Source of the DNA: Gracilariopsis chorda
Lineage: Eukaryota > Rhodophyta > Florideophyceae > Gracilariales > Gracilariaceae
DNA length: 64,000 bases
Assembly (NCBI GenBank): GCA_003194525.1
Contig: NBIV01000008.1
Span: forward strand, 496,001 to 560,000
Reading direction: 5' to 3'
Both the position numbers and the translations under genes were made by a program. Every line of letters begins with the position of its first letter. Positions within the stretch are counted from its first letter, which is position 1. Of this stretch, positions 32,376-44,197 are shown one piece after another. The notes under the pieces are model-generated. The model saw only the letters and a list, made by a program, of their open reading frames with translations. It was not told the DNA's origin and did not search any database.

Positions 32376-32978
32376 CTACAACCACGTTGGAACCAGCAAA
32401 CATACTTTGTAAAACTTAAAACTATTCTTCTTTGAATCCCATGCATACCCCATTATCATTCGTGCAGAGCGTATGGATACGTTCGAGTGCGCATTCAGGG
32501 ATCCAAATACGATCTCTTTTCCCAGAAATTCGTAAGTCTCGTTAAGGTACGCTATAAAACGCTGTGAACATCGAGTATGTCCCAAATATGGCCAAAATGT
32601 GAAGGTGATGTGGCCCTTAAAGTCCGACAGTTGGGAAAACAAGTATCGATGAAAGGTAAACACGCTTTGTTTTGAACAGTGCGGCAGAAATTTGGCGGAG
32701 ATGTTGCCAACGTACGACCATAACGCAAGAGCTAATTTTTGTATCTTCACCAGGTACACGTTCTCACAAATTTTTAATTTTACGTTGCAGATCTCAGTAG
32801 CATTTAAGCCATTCTTGGGCCGTTTTTGATGTTTATAGGGGCTTTCTTTAGCGCTTGTTTGTTGCTTGCCGGCATGTTTTATAACCACCTTCTCCACAAC
32901 GCCGGGCCCATGCAGCATCCAATAGCAAGAAGTTCCTCCACATTTCGTACATTTGGGGGTTTCGTTCTGGAGAGTCAT
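32376..32978 (-). CDS. Unidentified 200-aa ORF with a Cys-rich N-terminus
   Basis: The frame starts with ATG at 32978 and opens MTLQNETPKCTKCGGTSCYW, a Cys-x2-Cys...Cys pattern that could bind zinc. A Lys-rich stretch follows, then a long part rich in aromatic residues. It ends 214 bp to the right of the mini-Helitron array. I do not recognise a family. The open length of 200 codons is unusual for this decayed region, so it may be a real gene of a mobile element or a host remnant. Confidence 0.35.
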   Translation of the reverse strand: MTLQNETPKCTKCGGTSCYWMLHGPGVVEKVVIKHAGKQQTSAKESPYKHQKRPKNGLNATEICNVKLKICENVYLVKIQKLALALWSYVGNISAKFLPHCSKQSVFTFHRYLFSQLSDFKGHITFTFWPYLGHTRCSQRFIAYLNETYEFLGKEIVFGSLNAHSNVSIRSARMIMGYAWDSKKNSFKFYKVCLLVPTWL

Positions 32979-33489
32979 TGCTTAGATATTGAACTGTCGT
33001 TGAGGGCCAAAATTCTCTTTATGCAGTTTGATTTGTGTAGGAAGAAGTACTTTTTCGATAATAGATGCCTCTAGGGAAGGTGTAATTTTTGAGATGTTTG
33101 TCGAACTTCCACTGCAGTGTTGAGTTCTCTATTGTAGGCAAATACTCTTTTGAATGTAAGGTCACTCATGATAGTGCCAATTTTAAGATCGGTATTTTTT
33201 GAAAATGATGAAATGGGTTTATGAGAGCTGTGACGAAATAGTAAAGAAGAGAAAGCTCAGAAGTCTGAGATGACGTATTATCGAAGCCCTGAGATTTTGG
33301 TATGGTTACCTACGGCTGGCAACTGTTCTGTGGGGAATCCCTATGTAGCGATAGTGAGAAACGAGATGGTAGTTGTGGTCGGGAGTGGAAGTGGGACAAG
33401 GGTTCGTAGGTCTGGACGTCAATTAGAGCGGTAGTGGAAGGGGCTGGAAGAATTATTTTACGTTGTGAGTTCCTGTGCCATACTGCGCA
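32979..33489. other. No gene recognised; region where Helitron copy 1 breaks off
   Basis: The first Helitron's helicase reading frame loses similarity near 33500, and the sequence to its left matches neither of the other Helitron copies. The short frame MSDLTFKRVF... at about 33075-33170 (minus) has no recognisable family. Confidence 0.3.
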
Positions 33490-36400
33490 ACTCTTATTCA
33501 AAAGTGTACCCACTTTGTAAACTGTTGCTTCAAACGCGAGACTAACGTGTAGCTGCCTTCGAATCATGCGAGTGTCTGCGTAAGAGAACTCGAAATCGAT
33601 ACGATGAAGGAGCTGTCGTTCCAGCACCTGTCCATTTTCGTCCAATCGAGCCACCTAAATGGTATACTGATCGACACGCACGACTACGAACGGCTTTCCA
33701 TTGACCACAGCGGCATGTAGCACGTTCTGACTGACCATCACTGACCCACCGATCTTCAAGTCCAATTTATGAGGCGGTACTCCATTAGACGCAAACTGAT
33801 ATCCAAACCCGGGAACGATAGTACTGGCGATGTCAGACTCTGGGTTCTTTTCAAGATCAGGTTAAACAGTCCTCGCTAATGGAATAGTGAAGCGCTCACC
33901 AGGAAACAGATCGAGGGCTGCCACATTGTGTTCGTCAACCAACTGGTTTGTGGACGCAATGAGCATTTTGCTGAGATCCACATCCTCCTTGCGTCGTATT
34001 GAGAGCCACTTTTACAGGATTTGGTAGGCGGTTTGCATGGCACTGGTATATCTGAGTGGTATTGGAGCGTTGTTGGTTATTTTGTTTCGTGAAATGGAAC
34101 GTAACAGCCGCGAAAATGCCAGATCATCGGCTTGGCGTACGTTTTTGGTAAGGTACAGCACTTGAACGGAGCACAATTTCCACAGATCACTCTTCCGATG
34201 TAACTCGTTTACAATTTTTTTGTACGTTCGTCTCATATTCCCACTTGGCTCATCCTCCATGTACACCTGCAGCACTACTGGAAGCTGCTGGGAGTAGTCG
34301 TTGGATAGAACGATGGTCAAGCGCTCATACGGAGGAGTTTTTACATTCCACTGCAGCGAAGATCTTTGAACAATGCATCCATGTGTTCAAATAGCTTTCG
34401 TGAGAGCATGAATGCCTCATCAATGAGGAGCAGTTGTATTTCGCGTAGCATTTCTGCACGTTGAGATCAGGGACCGTACTTGGACAAAGTTGCTGTAGTG
34501 CTGCTTGTACTGTCCTTTTCAGCTACACCGAGTACGAGCAGGGTAAATAAAGTGCGGAAACCTTCGCACAACAATGCTGCAATGCGTGTTGTACCACTCA
34601 TTTCGGCGTGCATTCCATCTGAGTCAGCGATATCGCGAAGGAGGTTGAGCATGTATGTCCTCTCTGTTCCTGCGGATACTTCCACAAAACGCGATTTTCC
34701 CGGAATGCTTATTCGCTCCTACAGTGCCTTTCTTTCTTGCAATGCGGCAGTGCCGTTTCGATAACTTGTCTTTGGCTAGTTGTTAAGGTGGCGTATCATG
34801 ACTGCAACTTTGACGCATTTCGTACCACTCGTGCGTCTCAAGTTGTTGTAGCTCGATTTGTCTGAGCCAATGCTACCTCATCCTGCTGTAGATCTTGTGA
34901 TAAGACGCTGCGATCTCGAAGCAGTCGTCCAGTGTGCTGGTCTGAGATCTCCACCACACGTCGATACATTTCTTGCTTTCGTTGCTGCTCATATTTTGTA
35001 TGCATGTTACTACATAGCGCCTCCCAGTTCTTGAAGGCCATTTTCTCTGGGCCTGTGCCTTTTTGTTATAGTGCATCAACCAGACGTCGTATCTTAGAGG
35101 GCGTGCTATAGATCTGCACTGATTCTTGAAATGCAATATCAAACTCGGAGCCGTTTGCAAGCAGTCCGCGTACAATCGCAGTTTCAAAATTAGTTTTATA
35201 CTGCTGTTCGTTGAGAGTCCTTGCATCTTCATAAGTGCTCGAGTCGTTATTCATGAGCAGCAAGCGCAGGGCGAAGAGCTCAATCTCAGACGGTCAAACC
35301 GCTTTAATCCTGGCTAAGCACTGCTTGTCTTCCGTGTGCTCTACCACGTTCTTGGGCGGATTGCAGTCGTCTGTTGGTACCTGAGTGCTGTCTCCGTCGT
35401 ATTGGTTAAGCAAAAGGGCAGGAAGCGTGCGAAACAATCGCACTCTTTAAAAGTACGGAAGGTAGTCAAGGTTTGCATATGCTTCGGGCCTTGCAAAGTA
35501 CCTCTCTAACGTAGACGGCTGCCATGCGGAATGGATTTGATTTGCACCTCTGAGCAGAAAGCTTCGCTCTCCTTCCAAGTGAGTGGCCAGTCGCTCTACT
35601 TATGGTACGATGTGATAATTTCGAAACTCGAAAATTCTCCAAGCTGCGTTGAAGGTGCCCACGAAACGTGCTGGAATGTCTACGCAAATGTCGTTCGTCA
35701 CCTGCAGCTCTTTTTGCTGCTCATTCTGTGTGCCTGTCTAAGTAGTACGAATCACATTGCACACCATCTTCTGAGCTTTGGGCTGCTTAAAGACGTACTT
35801 CATCAGATACGCCACTGCGCCCCCTCCTTTCGTGTGTTCTACGTTGATAAGAGACGGGTACTTCTTGGTGAGAGTTGGGGTGTACGGCACAATCTTCACG
35901 TCTTCTTGCCTTCTTCTGCGGTAAATCATGCAATTAATGTCCTCTTCAATGTACGTGTCTGGCACAATCATGTTGCCATTGTATTCATACTTGCACAGCC
36001 CGGCGCGATTCTGGCAATAGGGATGTGTGCGTGCTTGCCATATCTTCTGCATCGCCTTTGGCCTGCAGTGGAAAGCTTCCTCAACTTTGGAACGCTTGCA
36101 TGGATGGCTGGATCATTCCAAGCTTCATCTGACACGGGATCACGCCCGTATTACACGCGATATAGTCCTAAATCCAGACGTCCCGCACACTGCATGATCG
36201 TTGTATCAATCTGATGCTGTCGGTGTCGCGGCTGCTGCGGCTGCCGTGGCTGCTGCTCTGGCGTAGGTGAGGGAGCAGTAGTGATCTCATCATCTTCAAA
36301 TTTCATGGGAGCTGCCATCTGCTCTTTTTCATGTTCAGATTGTGGCAGAGCAGCTTGGTGTGGCAGATGTGAGGGAGTGGAAGTGATCTCGCCCTCTTTC

Positions 36401-36739
36401 ATTTCCATTCGAACGGGCATCTGTTCTTCTTCTTTAACTTGCAGCAGAGGACGCGCATCGGTTTCCACGGTTCGGTTGCCCTCATGTTTGAAAGCAGGCC
36501 CAGGCATGTTTGGGAAAGATGGAAGAAGAGGAGAGGAAGTTGGTGATGATGTGGGCCTGGAACCATTTGTCTCAGCGACGCACGAAGATGCATAAGTAGT
36601 TTCGTCCTCTTCCACGGCTGTAACAATGGGTCCTTGCACGTGCGCTGCACTCTCATTACTGGCATCTCATCTGGAGCGGGAGGAACTGATTACCGTCGAC
36701 GGCGTCCAGCTCCTGGCCTTGCGCCCCTTGAGTACACCC

Positions 36740-36874
36740 TGGCCACTCTCGATCTCGCTCCGGAGCCCCCAGAATGTGCCCAGGAGCCTCCTGAACTTGC
36801 CCTGGCACATCCAGAATCTGCTCTGGCGCCTCCAGAGATCGGTCTGGCTCCACCGGAGTTCGCGCGTAGACCTC
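36740..36874 (-). repeat. 18-bp minisatellite coding Gly-Gly-Ala-Arg repeats (copy 1)
   Basis: Tandem units close to GGTGCCAGAGCAAATTCC are read on the minus strand as SGGARA-type repeats at the start of exon 2. The same tract sits at the same place in the other two long Helitrons (about 39867-40033 and 44800-44905), with a different number and order of units. Arg/Gly-rich tracts of this kind often bind nucleic acid. Confidence 0.6.
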
Positions 36875-37071
36875 CTCACGCCAAAGCCATTTAGAGAAAT
36901 AAAAAGAATTCCATTTTTCTCAACCCCTAAAACAATTGCTAGAGTTCTAGAATAATTACCCGTAGAACAAAAATTTGAAAGTAAAAAAAATGGTTGCAAT
37001 TTGTTCCTTTGCACCCACTGGGCTTCGTTGCATGAGAAATTAAAACAAATTGCTGCAAGACTTATCCTTAC
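36875..37071 (-). other. Intron of the Helitron gene, copy 1
   Basis: The GT donor (GGGTAAGG) is at 37071-37070 and the AG acceptor (GGCGTGAG) at 36876-36875. Copy 2 has the same arrangement at 40034-40233 and copy 3 at 44577-44787. The three introns are 197, 200 and 211 bp and keep both splice sites. In copies 1 and 2, reading across the acceptor without splicing meets a TGA. Confidence 0.6.
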
Positions 37072-38099
37072 CCGATCCAGTCGTGGGCAGCACACGGACT
37101 CTTGACACACTACTATTGAATCATAACCTGCGGAGTGTACCCAGCTGGTTCTCAAGGCGTTTGACGTCTAACCCGCGTCCGGTTGAAAAGATTGGTCTGC
37201 CTTTACTCACACACCGAATTGTGCTTTCCAGCCTGAAGAGGTATGACACCACAGCCACCACGAACCCTGCACAGCAAGGGCTGGTACTAGGTCTCGGAAA
37301 CCCTCAGATTTCCTGGATCGCCTTCAAACGACCCGTATCCCACAGAGGAGCATCTGACCTTTCCTAGATCCGTGGTACTCAATGTGTTAATCTTGTGGTG
37401 ACCTGCACACGAGCTCGGCCTTGCTTAGGTCCCACGACAGCAAGAGTGCCCAAAGCAGCAAAATTATAGACACTGCGCTATTGGACAAGCCTGAATGGGA
37501 TGTGAAATAGTGGTTACATTCAGCAAGGGAGATGATTTTTGTTCTGCGCCAGTAGAGTATATATGCTCTCTGCATTGTAGTGCATTGTTGCAGTGCAAAA
37601 ATGCAAGCCACGTGTCACGCCAGCTAGCTACTGCTGATTGGCTGGAACTGCAGTCATTAATGTAGTGTCAGCCACCGAGCAGCAAGCAGGCAAACAACAT
37701 GCAGCAGCAGCCAATGAACTGTACGCTTTGCTGCTGCAGCTACTGCTGCTGTTGAATATTTAAGATGGTAGGGAAGCGTTGCGCCAAATGGGCATTTTGC
37801 ATGCACAAACGGGGGCGTGCAAAGCGATGTTATGACGCAATGCCTCCCATCAGTCAACATCAACCCCCTGATACGCATGTAAATGATTAAGAGTGGTTGT
37901 TTTTGAATCAAGAGGGAGTGGCCTTCGGCCACGGATGGCGCTGCACGCCGCGGTGGAGGAGTGATAAACAGCGGTGAGGACAAAGAAAGGGCAAAGAAAG
38001 CACAAGCAGAAAAGCAAGTAGTTTAATTCAATGAGTGAAGAACGCAAGAACTATGATTAAGGTTGTGGAGGGATGCAGAGCTGAATTGCTTCAGGTAGC

Positions 38100-40612
38100 A
38101 CTGGATTGGCGATTGCCACAAGCATGGGATGAGTTGTGTGCGCATTCTCTTATGTAAGCTGCGGGTCTTGAAGGAGCAGCACATGGTAGTTGCTTCGAAC
38201 GCGCAACCATGCGACATACAACTGATTGGAGCGGAAAAAGTTGGATTGCACATGCACAAACAAGCCATCCAACGTATTTCCCTGTGTTTTGTGAACGGTA
38301 GCTGCAAATGCGAGACGAATGCGGAACTGCCTTCGAATCATGCGAATGTCTGGTAAAAAAAACTCGAAGTCGATAAGATGCAGGAGCTGTCCTTCCAGCA
38401 CCTGTCCGTTCTCGTCAAATTGATCCACGTGCATCCTAAACGGATTGAAATGCACGACTACAAACAGCTTTCTATTGACTAAAGCAGGATAAAGTATGTT
38501 CTGAATGACCATAACTGGAACAAAGATCTTCAAGTCCAAGCTATGAGGTGGTACTCCAGTACTTTTATACTGATATGCAAACTCGAAAACAATAGTACTG
38601 GCGATGTCAGACTCTGGGTTCTTTTCAAGATCAGGTTAAACAGTCATCGCTAAAGGAATAGTGAAGCGCTCACCAGGAAACAGATCGAGGGCTGCCACAT
38701 TATGTTTGTCGAACAACTGGTTTGTGGACGCAATGAGCATTTTGCTGAGATCCACATCCTCCTTGCGTCGTATTGAGAGCCACTTTTACAGTAGTTGATA
38801 GGCGGTTTGCATGGCACTGGTATATCTGAGTGGTAGTGGAGCGTTGTTGGGTATTGTGTTTCGTGCAATGGAACATAACAGCGACGCAAATGCCATATCA
38901 TCGGCTTGGCGTACTTATTCAGTGAGTTACAGCACTTGAACTGAGTAAATTGTCCACATATCAATCTTCCACGGCGACTCGTTGAAAATGTTTGTGTACA
39001 GTCCTCTTACATTTCCACTCGCCTCCCCTACATGAATACCTGCGACACAACTGGAAGCAGATGGGGGTAGTCGCCGGATAGAACGATGGTCAAGCCTCTA
39101 AATTGGGGCGTGTTTTCTACTCCACTGCAGCGAAGATCTTTGAGCAACGCATTCATGGCTCCAAAGAGCTTTCGTGATAGTATAGAATCTTCATCCAAGA
39201 CGAGCACTTGCATTTCGCGTAGCAGTTCTGTGCATTGAGATCAGGGACCGTACTTTGACAAAGTGGCTATAGAGCTGCCTATACTGTCTTCGGCAGCTAC
39301 GCCCAGTCCGGGCAGTGTATGTAACGTACGGCCACTTACGCACACCGATGCTGCAATGCGTATCGTAACATTCATTTCTGCGAGCATTCCTTCCGACTCA
39401 GCGATATCGTGAAGGACGTTAAGAACGTACGTCTTTCCGATTCCTGCAGATCCTTACGCGAAGAACACTTTCCAGGAGTTCTTGTTCGCTCCTGCAGGGC
39501 CTGTCGTTGCTGCAATGTGGCAATGACGGTGTCCATGACTTGTCGTTGGCGAAGTTTATGGTGGCATATCTTGACAGCAACGTTGACGCATTTCGTACCA
39601 CTCGCGCGTTGCGAGTTGTTGTAGCTCGATATGTCTCAGTCCATACTGCTTCATACTGCTGTAGGTTTTGTGAGGAGAACCTATGATGGCGTAGCAGTCG
39701 TTCACCGTGCGGGTCTGAGATCTCCACCCCACGTTGATACATTTCTTGCTTTCGTTGCTGCTCATATTTTGTATGTATATCACTACATAGGGCCCCCCAG
39801 TTTTCGACGGCCATTTTTCATGGGTCTGCGCCTTGTTGTTATAGAGTTACAATCAGATTTCGTAGCTTGCAGGGCACTGGAACATCCAGAATGTGCCCTG
39901 GCACCTCCGGAATTTGCTCTGGCACCTACAGAATTTGCTCTAGCACACCCATATTTCGCTTTGGCACATCCCGAATTCGCTATGGCACCTCCAGAATGCA
40001 ATCTAGTGCCTCTGGAGTTCGGACGTGGACCTCCTCACGCCACAGCCATTCAAAATAATAAAAAGAAAAATTCTATTTTCCTAAACCTGTTAAAATTTTG
40101 CCAGAGTTCCAGAATATGTTTTCAATATTTGAAAAGTTGAATGTGAAAACTTGGTTGCGGGTTGCTGCTTTGCATCCACTGGGCCTAGTTCCATGAGAAA
40201 TTAAAAAAACTTTGCTGTAAGACAAATATTTACCAAATGCAGTCGTGCGCAGCACAGGGACTTTCGACACACTACTCTTGAATTATGATGGGCGGAGTGT
40301 GCGTAGCCGGTTTTCAAGGCGTTTAATGTTTAACCCGCATCCAGTTGTAGAGATTGGTCTGCTTTCACTCACACACCGAAGTTTGCTTTCCGGCCTAAAG
40401 AGGTATGAGACGGCGGCCACCCCAGACATTGCACAGCAAGCCGGTATGAGGTTCGAGCAACCGTCAGACTTCTTGGTCGCTGTCCAACGCCCATTTTTCC
40501 ACAGATGATCACCTGGCTTTTCCCAGATCCGTGGTACTCAGTGGGTTATTTTTGTGGTGGCCTGCACACGAACCCGGCCTTGCCTAGGTCCCAGGCCAGC
40601 AACAGTACCCAA
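38100..40612 (-). pseudogene. Helitron gene, copy 2 (helicase part only)
   Basis: After exon 1 and the repeat tract, the frame jumps to the segment upstream of the helicase (NWGALCSDIHTKYEQQRKQ). The helicase follows: LVLDEDS (Walker B, DE box) at about 39200, LSGDYPHLLPVV (motif III region), and at 38300-38150 IRLAFAATVHKTQGNTLDG and FRSNQLYVAW, the HKxQG and YVALSR motifs of PIF1 helicases. Several frameshifts break it, for example near 39420 and 38590. It could not unwind DNA and has no Rep domain. Confidence 0.7.
40034..40233 (-). other. Intron of the Helitron gene, copy 2
   Basis: GT donor at 40233-40232 and AG acceptor at 40035-40034 (GGCGTGAG), in the same place as in copies 1 and 3, 200 bp long. 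Confidence 0.55.
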
Positions 40613-41071
40613 AGTAGCAAAAGTATACGACAATGTGCTATTGGCTAAGCTTGAATGGGATTCAAAATAATGGTTAGACTCAGCAAGGGAGATGCTTTTT
40701 GCAATGGGCCACTGCAATATATATGCATTGTGCATTGTTCTGCACTGGGGCAGTGCGGCATGCCCGCCACATGTCGTGCAAACCAGCTGCTGCTGCTGAG
40801 TGGTTGGCACTGTGGTCATTTACTGCAGTGCCATCCACTCATCATAAGAAGCATTCAACATGCAGCAGCATGCAGCAGCAGCCAATCAGCTGTAAGCTTT
40901 GCTGCTGCTGCTGTTGCTTGATTTGGTTAGTGGAAGGGAAGCGTTGCGCCAAGAGGTTTTTGCACGCACTTACGGGAGCGTTCGCCCGTGTTTATTGGCG
41001 CAACGCCTCCCATCAATCAACAAAAACCCCCTCATACATGAACATATCAATATAGAACGAGGGTGTTAAGA

Positions 41072-41835
41072 TTACAAAGAGATGTTCGAAAGGTCCCAAT
41101 ATCAGGTCACCTATGTTAGTGAATTGTTCGATATCCTTTCAGGATGGTAACCGGTGTACAATGGTTGCTGTAATTCATGAGCATTATGACATTTGATGAC
41201 CTCTGTTCATATTTTAGGGCATTTGAATGCGCTTTAATCGATACTAGTATCCCGGTGCACCGCTGTGTGACTTTCTGGAGAGCATTGCCGATGGCCTTCA
41301 TTGCAGTGCTATGATGACGGTGAGGAAGGAAGATGGTGCCCCAGATCATGCGAAATCCCTGATATGGTGACTGCTTTGTCAGCGTGTACTACGGATGTTT
41401 GTGCCAATCATTAAAAGTTATTCTTTTGTACAGTGATTATAGATCTCATCTCTCGGTACCGGTATTGGTTGAAGCACTAACTAAAATCGGTGCCGAAGCA
41501 TCGTATTTCTTTGATGTGGTGCTGAAAAAACGACACCAGCAATGACCGACACTACCGACACTACCGATAGTGAAACTGTTGGTGAATACGTTTCATATGC
41601 ATCTTAATGTAACTTTGGATCGTATTTCTGATGAATTCGTACTGGTACGAGCGTCTAGTGCTAATGGAACTATAGATGGTTTCTTCTACCAGTATTATAC
41701 GTGTCTAGATTTAGTGTACGTGTTACTACGTTGTGCACTAAGACTTTATGTAGTATTAGAGGCGCCGGGGCACTATTTAAGCGCTCGCCGAACGCCCAGT
41801 AAAGTCAAGAAAGACTGGCACGTGTCTGCTTGAAC
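41072..41835. other. No gene recognised between Helitron copy 2 and Copia
   Basis: No domain is recognised. Part of this and of 41836-42300 may be the 3' LTR of the minus-strand Copia element, but I could not find the matching 5' LTR. A short ACCGACACT tandem repeat lies at about 41545-41570. Confidence 0.3.
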
Positions 41836-42299
41836 TCAAATGCCTCCTTTCATTGACTTCACAGCATTTGATACCCAAATAGTTTGTCCTGGTTGATATA
41901 TCGTGTCCAAATTCATAGTTGGTCGTCCTATAACACAGAAAGGTTGATTCAAAGGTATATTTGAGTGTAACATTGCGTGACTCTTTAACATACTGCTTTT
42001 TGGTAAGCTCGTATAGTTAGTAGCAATCGTTGACAGGTGAATCGAAGGTTTGTTTTTCTGATAAGGTGATAGTTCCTCCTCCTGTACAGACGTATCTACC
42101 ACTATCGTTCCTCTTCTCACAGAAATTTTTTATTATAAACTTCCTCTCTAAATTCATCATAATCGTCCTCTCTCAGACCACAAAACCACAAATTTATTGC
42201 ATTGGTCATTCAGAGCTCAGTTAGTGTAGATTATTTACAGGTAAGCCTGTGTGTATGATGCAATGATATACACTTCAAAACCTTTCTGTTAGTAATTTT

Positions 42300-43578
42300 T
42301 TCACACATTCGTGTTGATTCTCGTATCTTTGACCAATCTACTTGGCTTATGTCGAGTTGGTTTCTGGTCATGTGTTTCCAAAGACAATGGTTGTCATTGA
42401 TCGAACCTTTTGTAAGTCTATTGGAGATATTTTGATGTCCAGGATTCCATACAAGTTATCGTAATTCTCCGCGTTCTTGACTCTCTCGTAGGGCCATCAC
42501 GTCAATCTCTACCCGTTGTTCCAGTGTAGGACTGTCCTAGACCACTGCATTGAATACTGTCCAAGAATCAATGAACCTATCTACTCCAATAACCCTACCT
42601 TTGATTTCTTCGTACATGCGCTTTAAAAAATAATCATTATCCATTCCGTACACCAATACACGTTCCCCCACAGCCATGAAAGAGTTAGTTACCTTCTTGC
42701 CTCTTGCATTCCCATAGCGTAAAATTTTTGCATTGTTATTTTCATATATGAGTGCAATGACAGAACCAATCTGAGACTTGTAATTGTCCATGTTTGCAAA
42801 TGATACATCTGTGAGTAATACCAAGCGGGTGGTCTCGATGTCTAGTGGAAAACATTGTAGTCCCACGTCGGCTGTTTTGTGGCATTTTCCTACACTCTTC
42901 TTCAGGGGGGTTGTGGAGAGGCTGCAGCGCTTACCAGCATCTGCAACGATGCGCAAAGGTCAGGTCTGGTGCAACATTCAGTGTATTGGAGTTGTGTTCT
43001 AACACATGAGAACCGTTGTTTATTATTAGCATATTAGGCTGATCGGAGCTTCTTGTCCTGATGAAATCTTATCCAACCATTCTTCATGACATTGATATTT
43101 ATCCCGTTTAAATCAACACTATCTCATAGGGAAAGCAATGTTCTTGGCTTGCACTGAAATCTCATTCACTCTCTCTTCGTCTTCCACAAAATTCTTATGG
43201 CCATGTCCGAAAGACTCATCAGCTCGCACGGTCACACCATTGAATGAATGATCGGTTCCTTGGTATAATATACATGGATAGGTCTTTGTCTGGTACTTGT
43301 TGTGACGTTATGTATGATTTGAATGGTACGTTATGAACCCATGTCGTCCACTTTCTGGAATACCGTATAAAGGTCTTAAGACAAGGAGAACATTTCCAGG
43401 TCCCAGCCCCATTTCTGGTGGTGGAAGGAGGCCTATTTCTTTCTCTATAGTAAAACCAAACTGTATACATGGCTGTAATACATCTGTCTTATATGGTATA
43501 TGCTCCGAAAACATTCCTGTAAATGCCAAGGCAAATCGTTTTACGAGTCTGGATACCGTAGGTTACCTTGCAGCAATA
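42300..43578 (-). mobile_element. Copia fossil, second element, 3' part
   Basis: The minus strand holds the middle and end of a Copia reverse transcriptase (43219-43570, with LLVLRPLYGIPESG) and the RNase H domain (42537-42956, with LTDVSFAN and the KSQIG stretch) running to a C-terminus near 42320. Its upstream half lies on the far side of the Helitron pair, at 50665-53100. The Helitron pair interrupts the element at 43578/50665. The element has several breaks besides and is a fossil. Confidence 0.8.
42537..42956 (-). pseudogene. Copia RNase H part (fossil)
   Basis: This part shows LLTDVSFANMDNYKSQIG and DRFIDSWTVFNAVV, the usual features of the RNase H-like domain that ends Copia polyproteins. 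It belongs to the second Copia fossil and lies downstream of its reverse transcriptase on the minus strand. Confidence 0.75.
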
Positions 43579-44197
43579 TCTCAACACCCCACTCTTAATG
43601 ATTTGCTCACAAGTATAAACGGCCTTCGGCAGTGGGCAGCGCTGCATGCCGTCCCTTTTTTGTAGCTTTGTTTATTTAGTAGCGTTTGGAGGCTCTCCAA
43701 GCACTTTGCTCGCTTGCCCTCGCAATACCGCTCGTAAAACCCCGGGGCGCCACGATGCTTAGAGTATCTGGAGCCGTAGAGGTTTGTGTATACGTGTCTA
43801 AACTGACTGCAGTGCCAGAAAATGGGGGGAACGCCTGAAACGTTGCTTTTAGTAACTGGCTGGCACTACATTCATTATGGGAATGCCAGCCACTAAGCAG
43901 CTGGCTTTGCTGCTGCTGCATGTTGACTGTGCAATGGCTGCTGAATGGCTTGCAATACAATCATATTGTAGTGCCAGGCCATCAGCAGCAAAACCCGGCT
44001 ATTCATTTCGACATGTGGCAAGTTGCACAGCGCCAGTGCAGTGTATACTGAAGTTTTATTCATTACAGACATGCCTGCAACAGACGTATATACTGCACTA
44101 GCGCAGTGCCAAATGCATCTCGCTGGCTGACCCTAACCAATATTTTGCATCCCATTCAGGCTTGGCCAAGGGCGCAGTTTCGTAACCTTTTGCTACT

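Larger units (their letters stand above)
33490..37453 (-). pseudogene. Helitron Rep-helicase gene, copy 1
   Basis: Exon 1 corresponds to the copy 3 reading frame MGTVPGMGPKQGRARVQV. Exon 2 begins at 36874 with repeats of the SGGARA type, then acidic Pro/Gln-rich repeats (EEQMPVRMEMKEGEI, EKEQMAAPMKFEDDEI). Rep is reduced to the part reading IYRRRRQEDVKIVPYTP, PSLINVEH and VAYLMKYVFK; the last holds the two catalytic tyrosines (YxxKY). The HUH motif and the Cys-x2-Cys block before it are deleted between about 36060 and 36050. The helicase (from about 35260) has lost its P-loop (SAGTERTY stands for the GxPGxGKT family motif) and ends before the HKxQG motif. It cannot act. Confidence 0.75.
33490..37908 (-). 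mobile_element. Helitron copy 1, 3'-truncated
   Basis: The 5' end (position 37908, minus strand) begins directly after the 3' end of the next Helitron at 37909, with no base between them. The minus strand then carries the palindrome-rich 5' region (37450-37900), a first exon (37453-37072), a 197-bp intron with GT-AG ends (36875-37071), the Gly-Ala-Arg repeats, acidic repeats, the tyrosine part of Rep (35738-36052) and a PIF1-type helicase that breaks off near 33500. The 3' hairpin is missing. Compared with copy 3, the zinc and HUH part of Rep is deleted. Confidence 0.75.
37909..41071 (-). mobile_element. Helitron copy 2, Rep-less derivative (3.16 kb)
   Basis: The 5' end TCTTAACACC follows an A (41072, minus-strand reading). 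The 3' end is the hairpin GTGGCCGAAGGCCAC plus the tail TCCCTCTTG ending at 37909. Copy 1 starts at the next base. Inside are the palindrome-rich 5' region (40650-41050), exon 1 (40612-40234), the 200-bp intron, the Gly-Ala-Arg repeat, and then directly the helicase part. All of Rep and the acidic repeats are deleted at about 39870. Confidence 0.75.
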
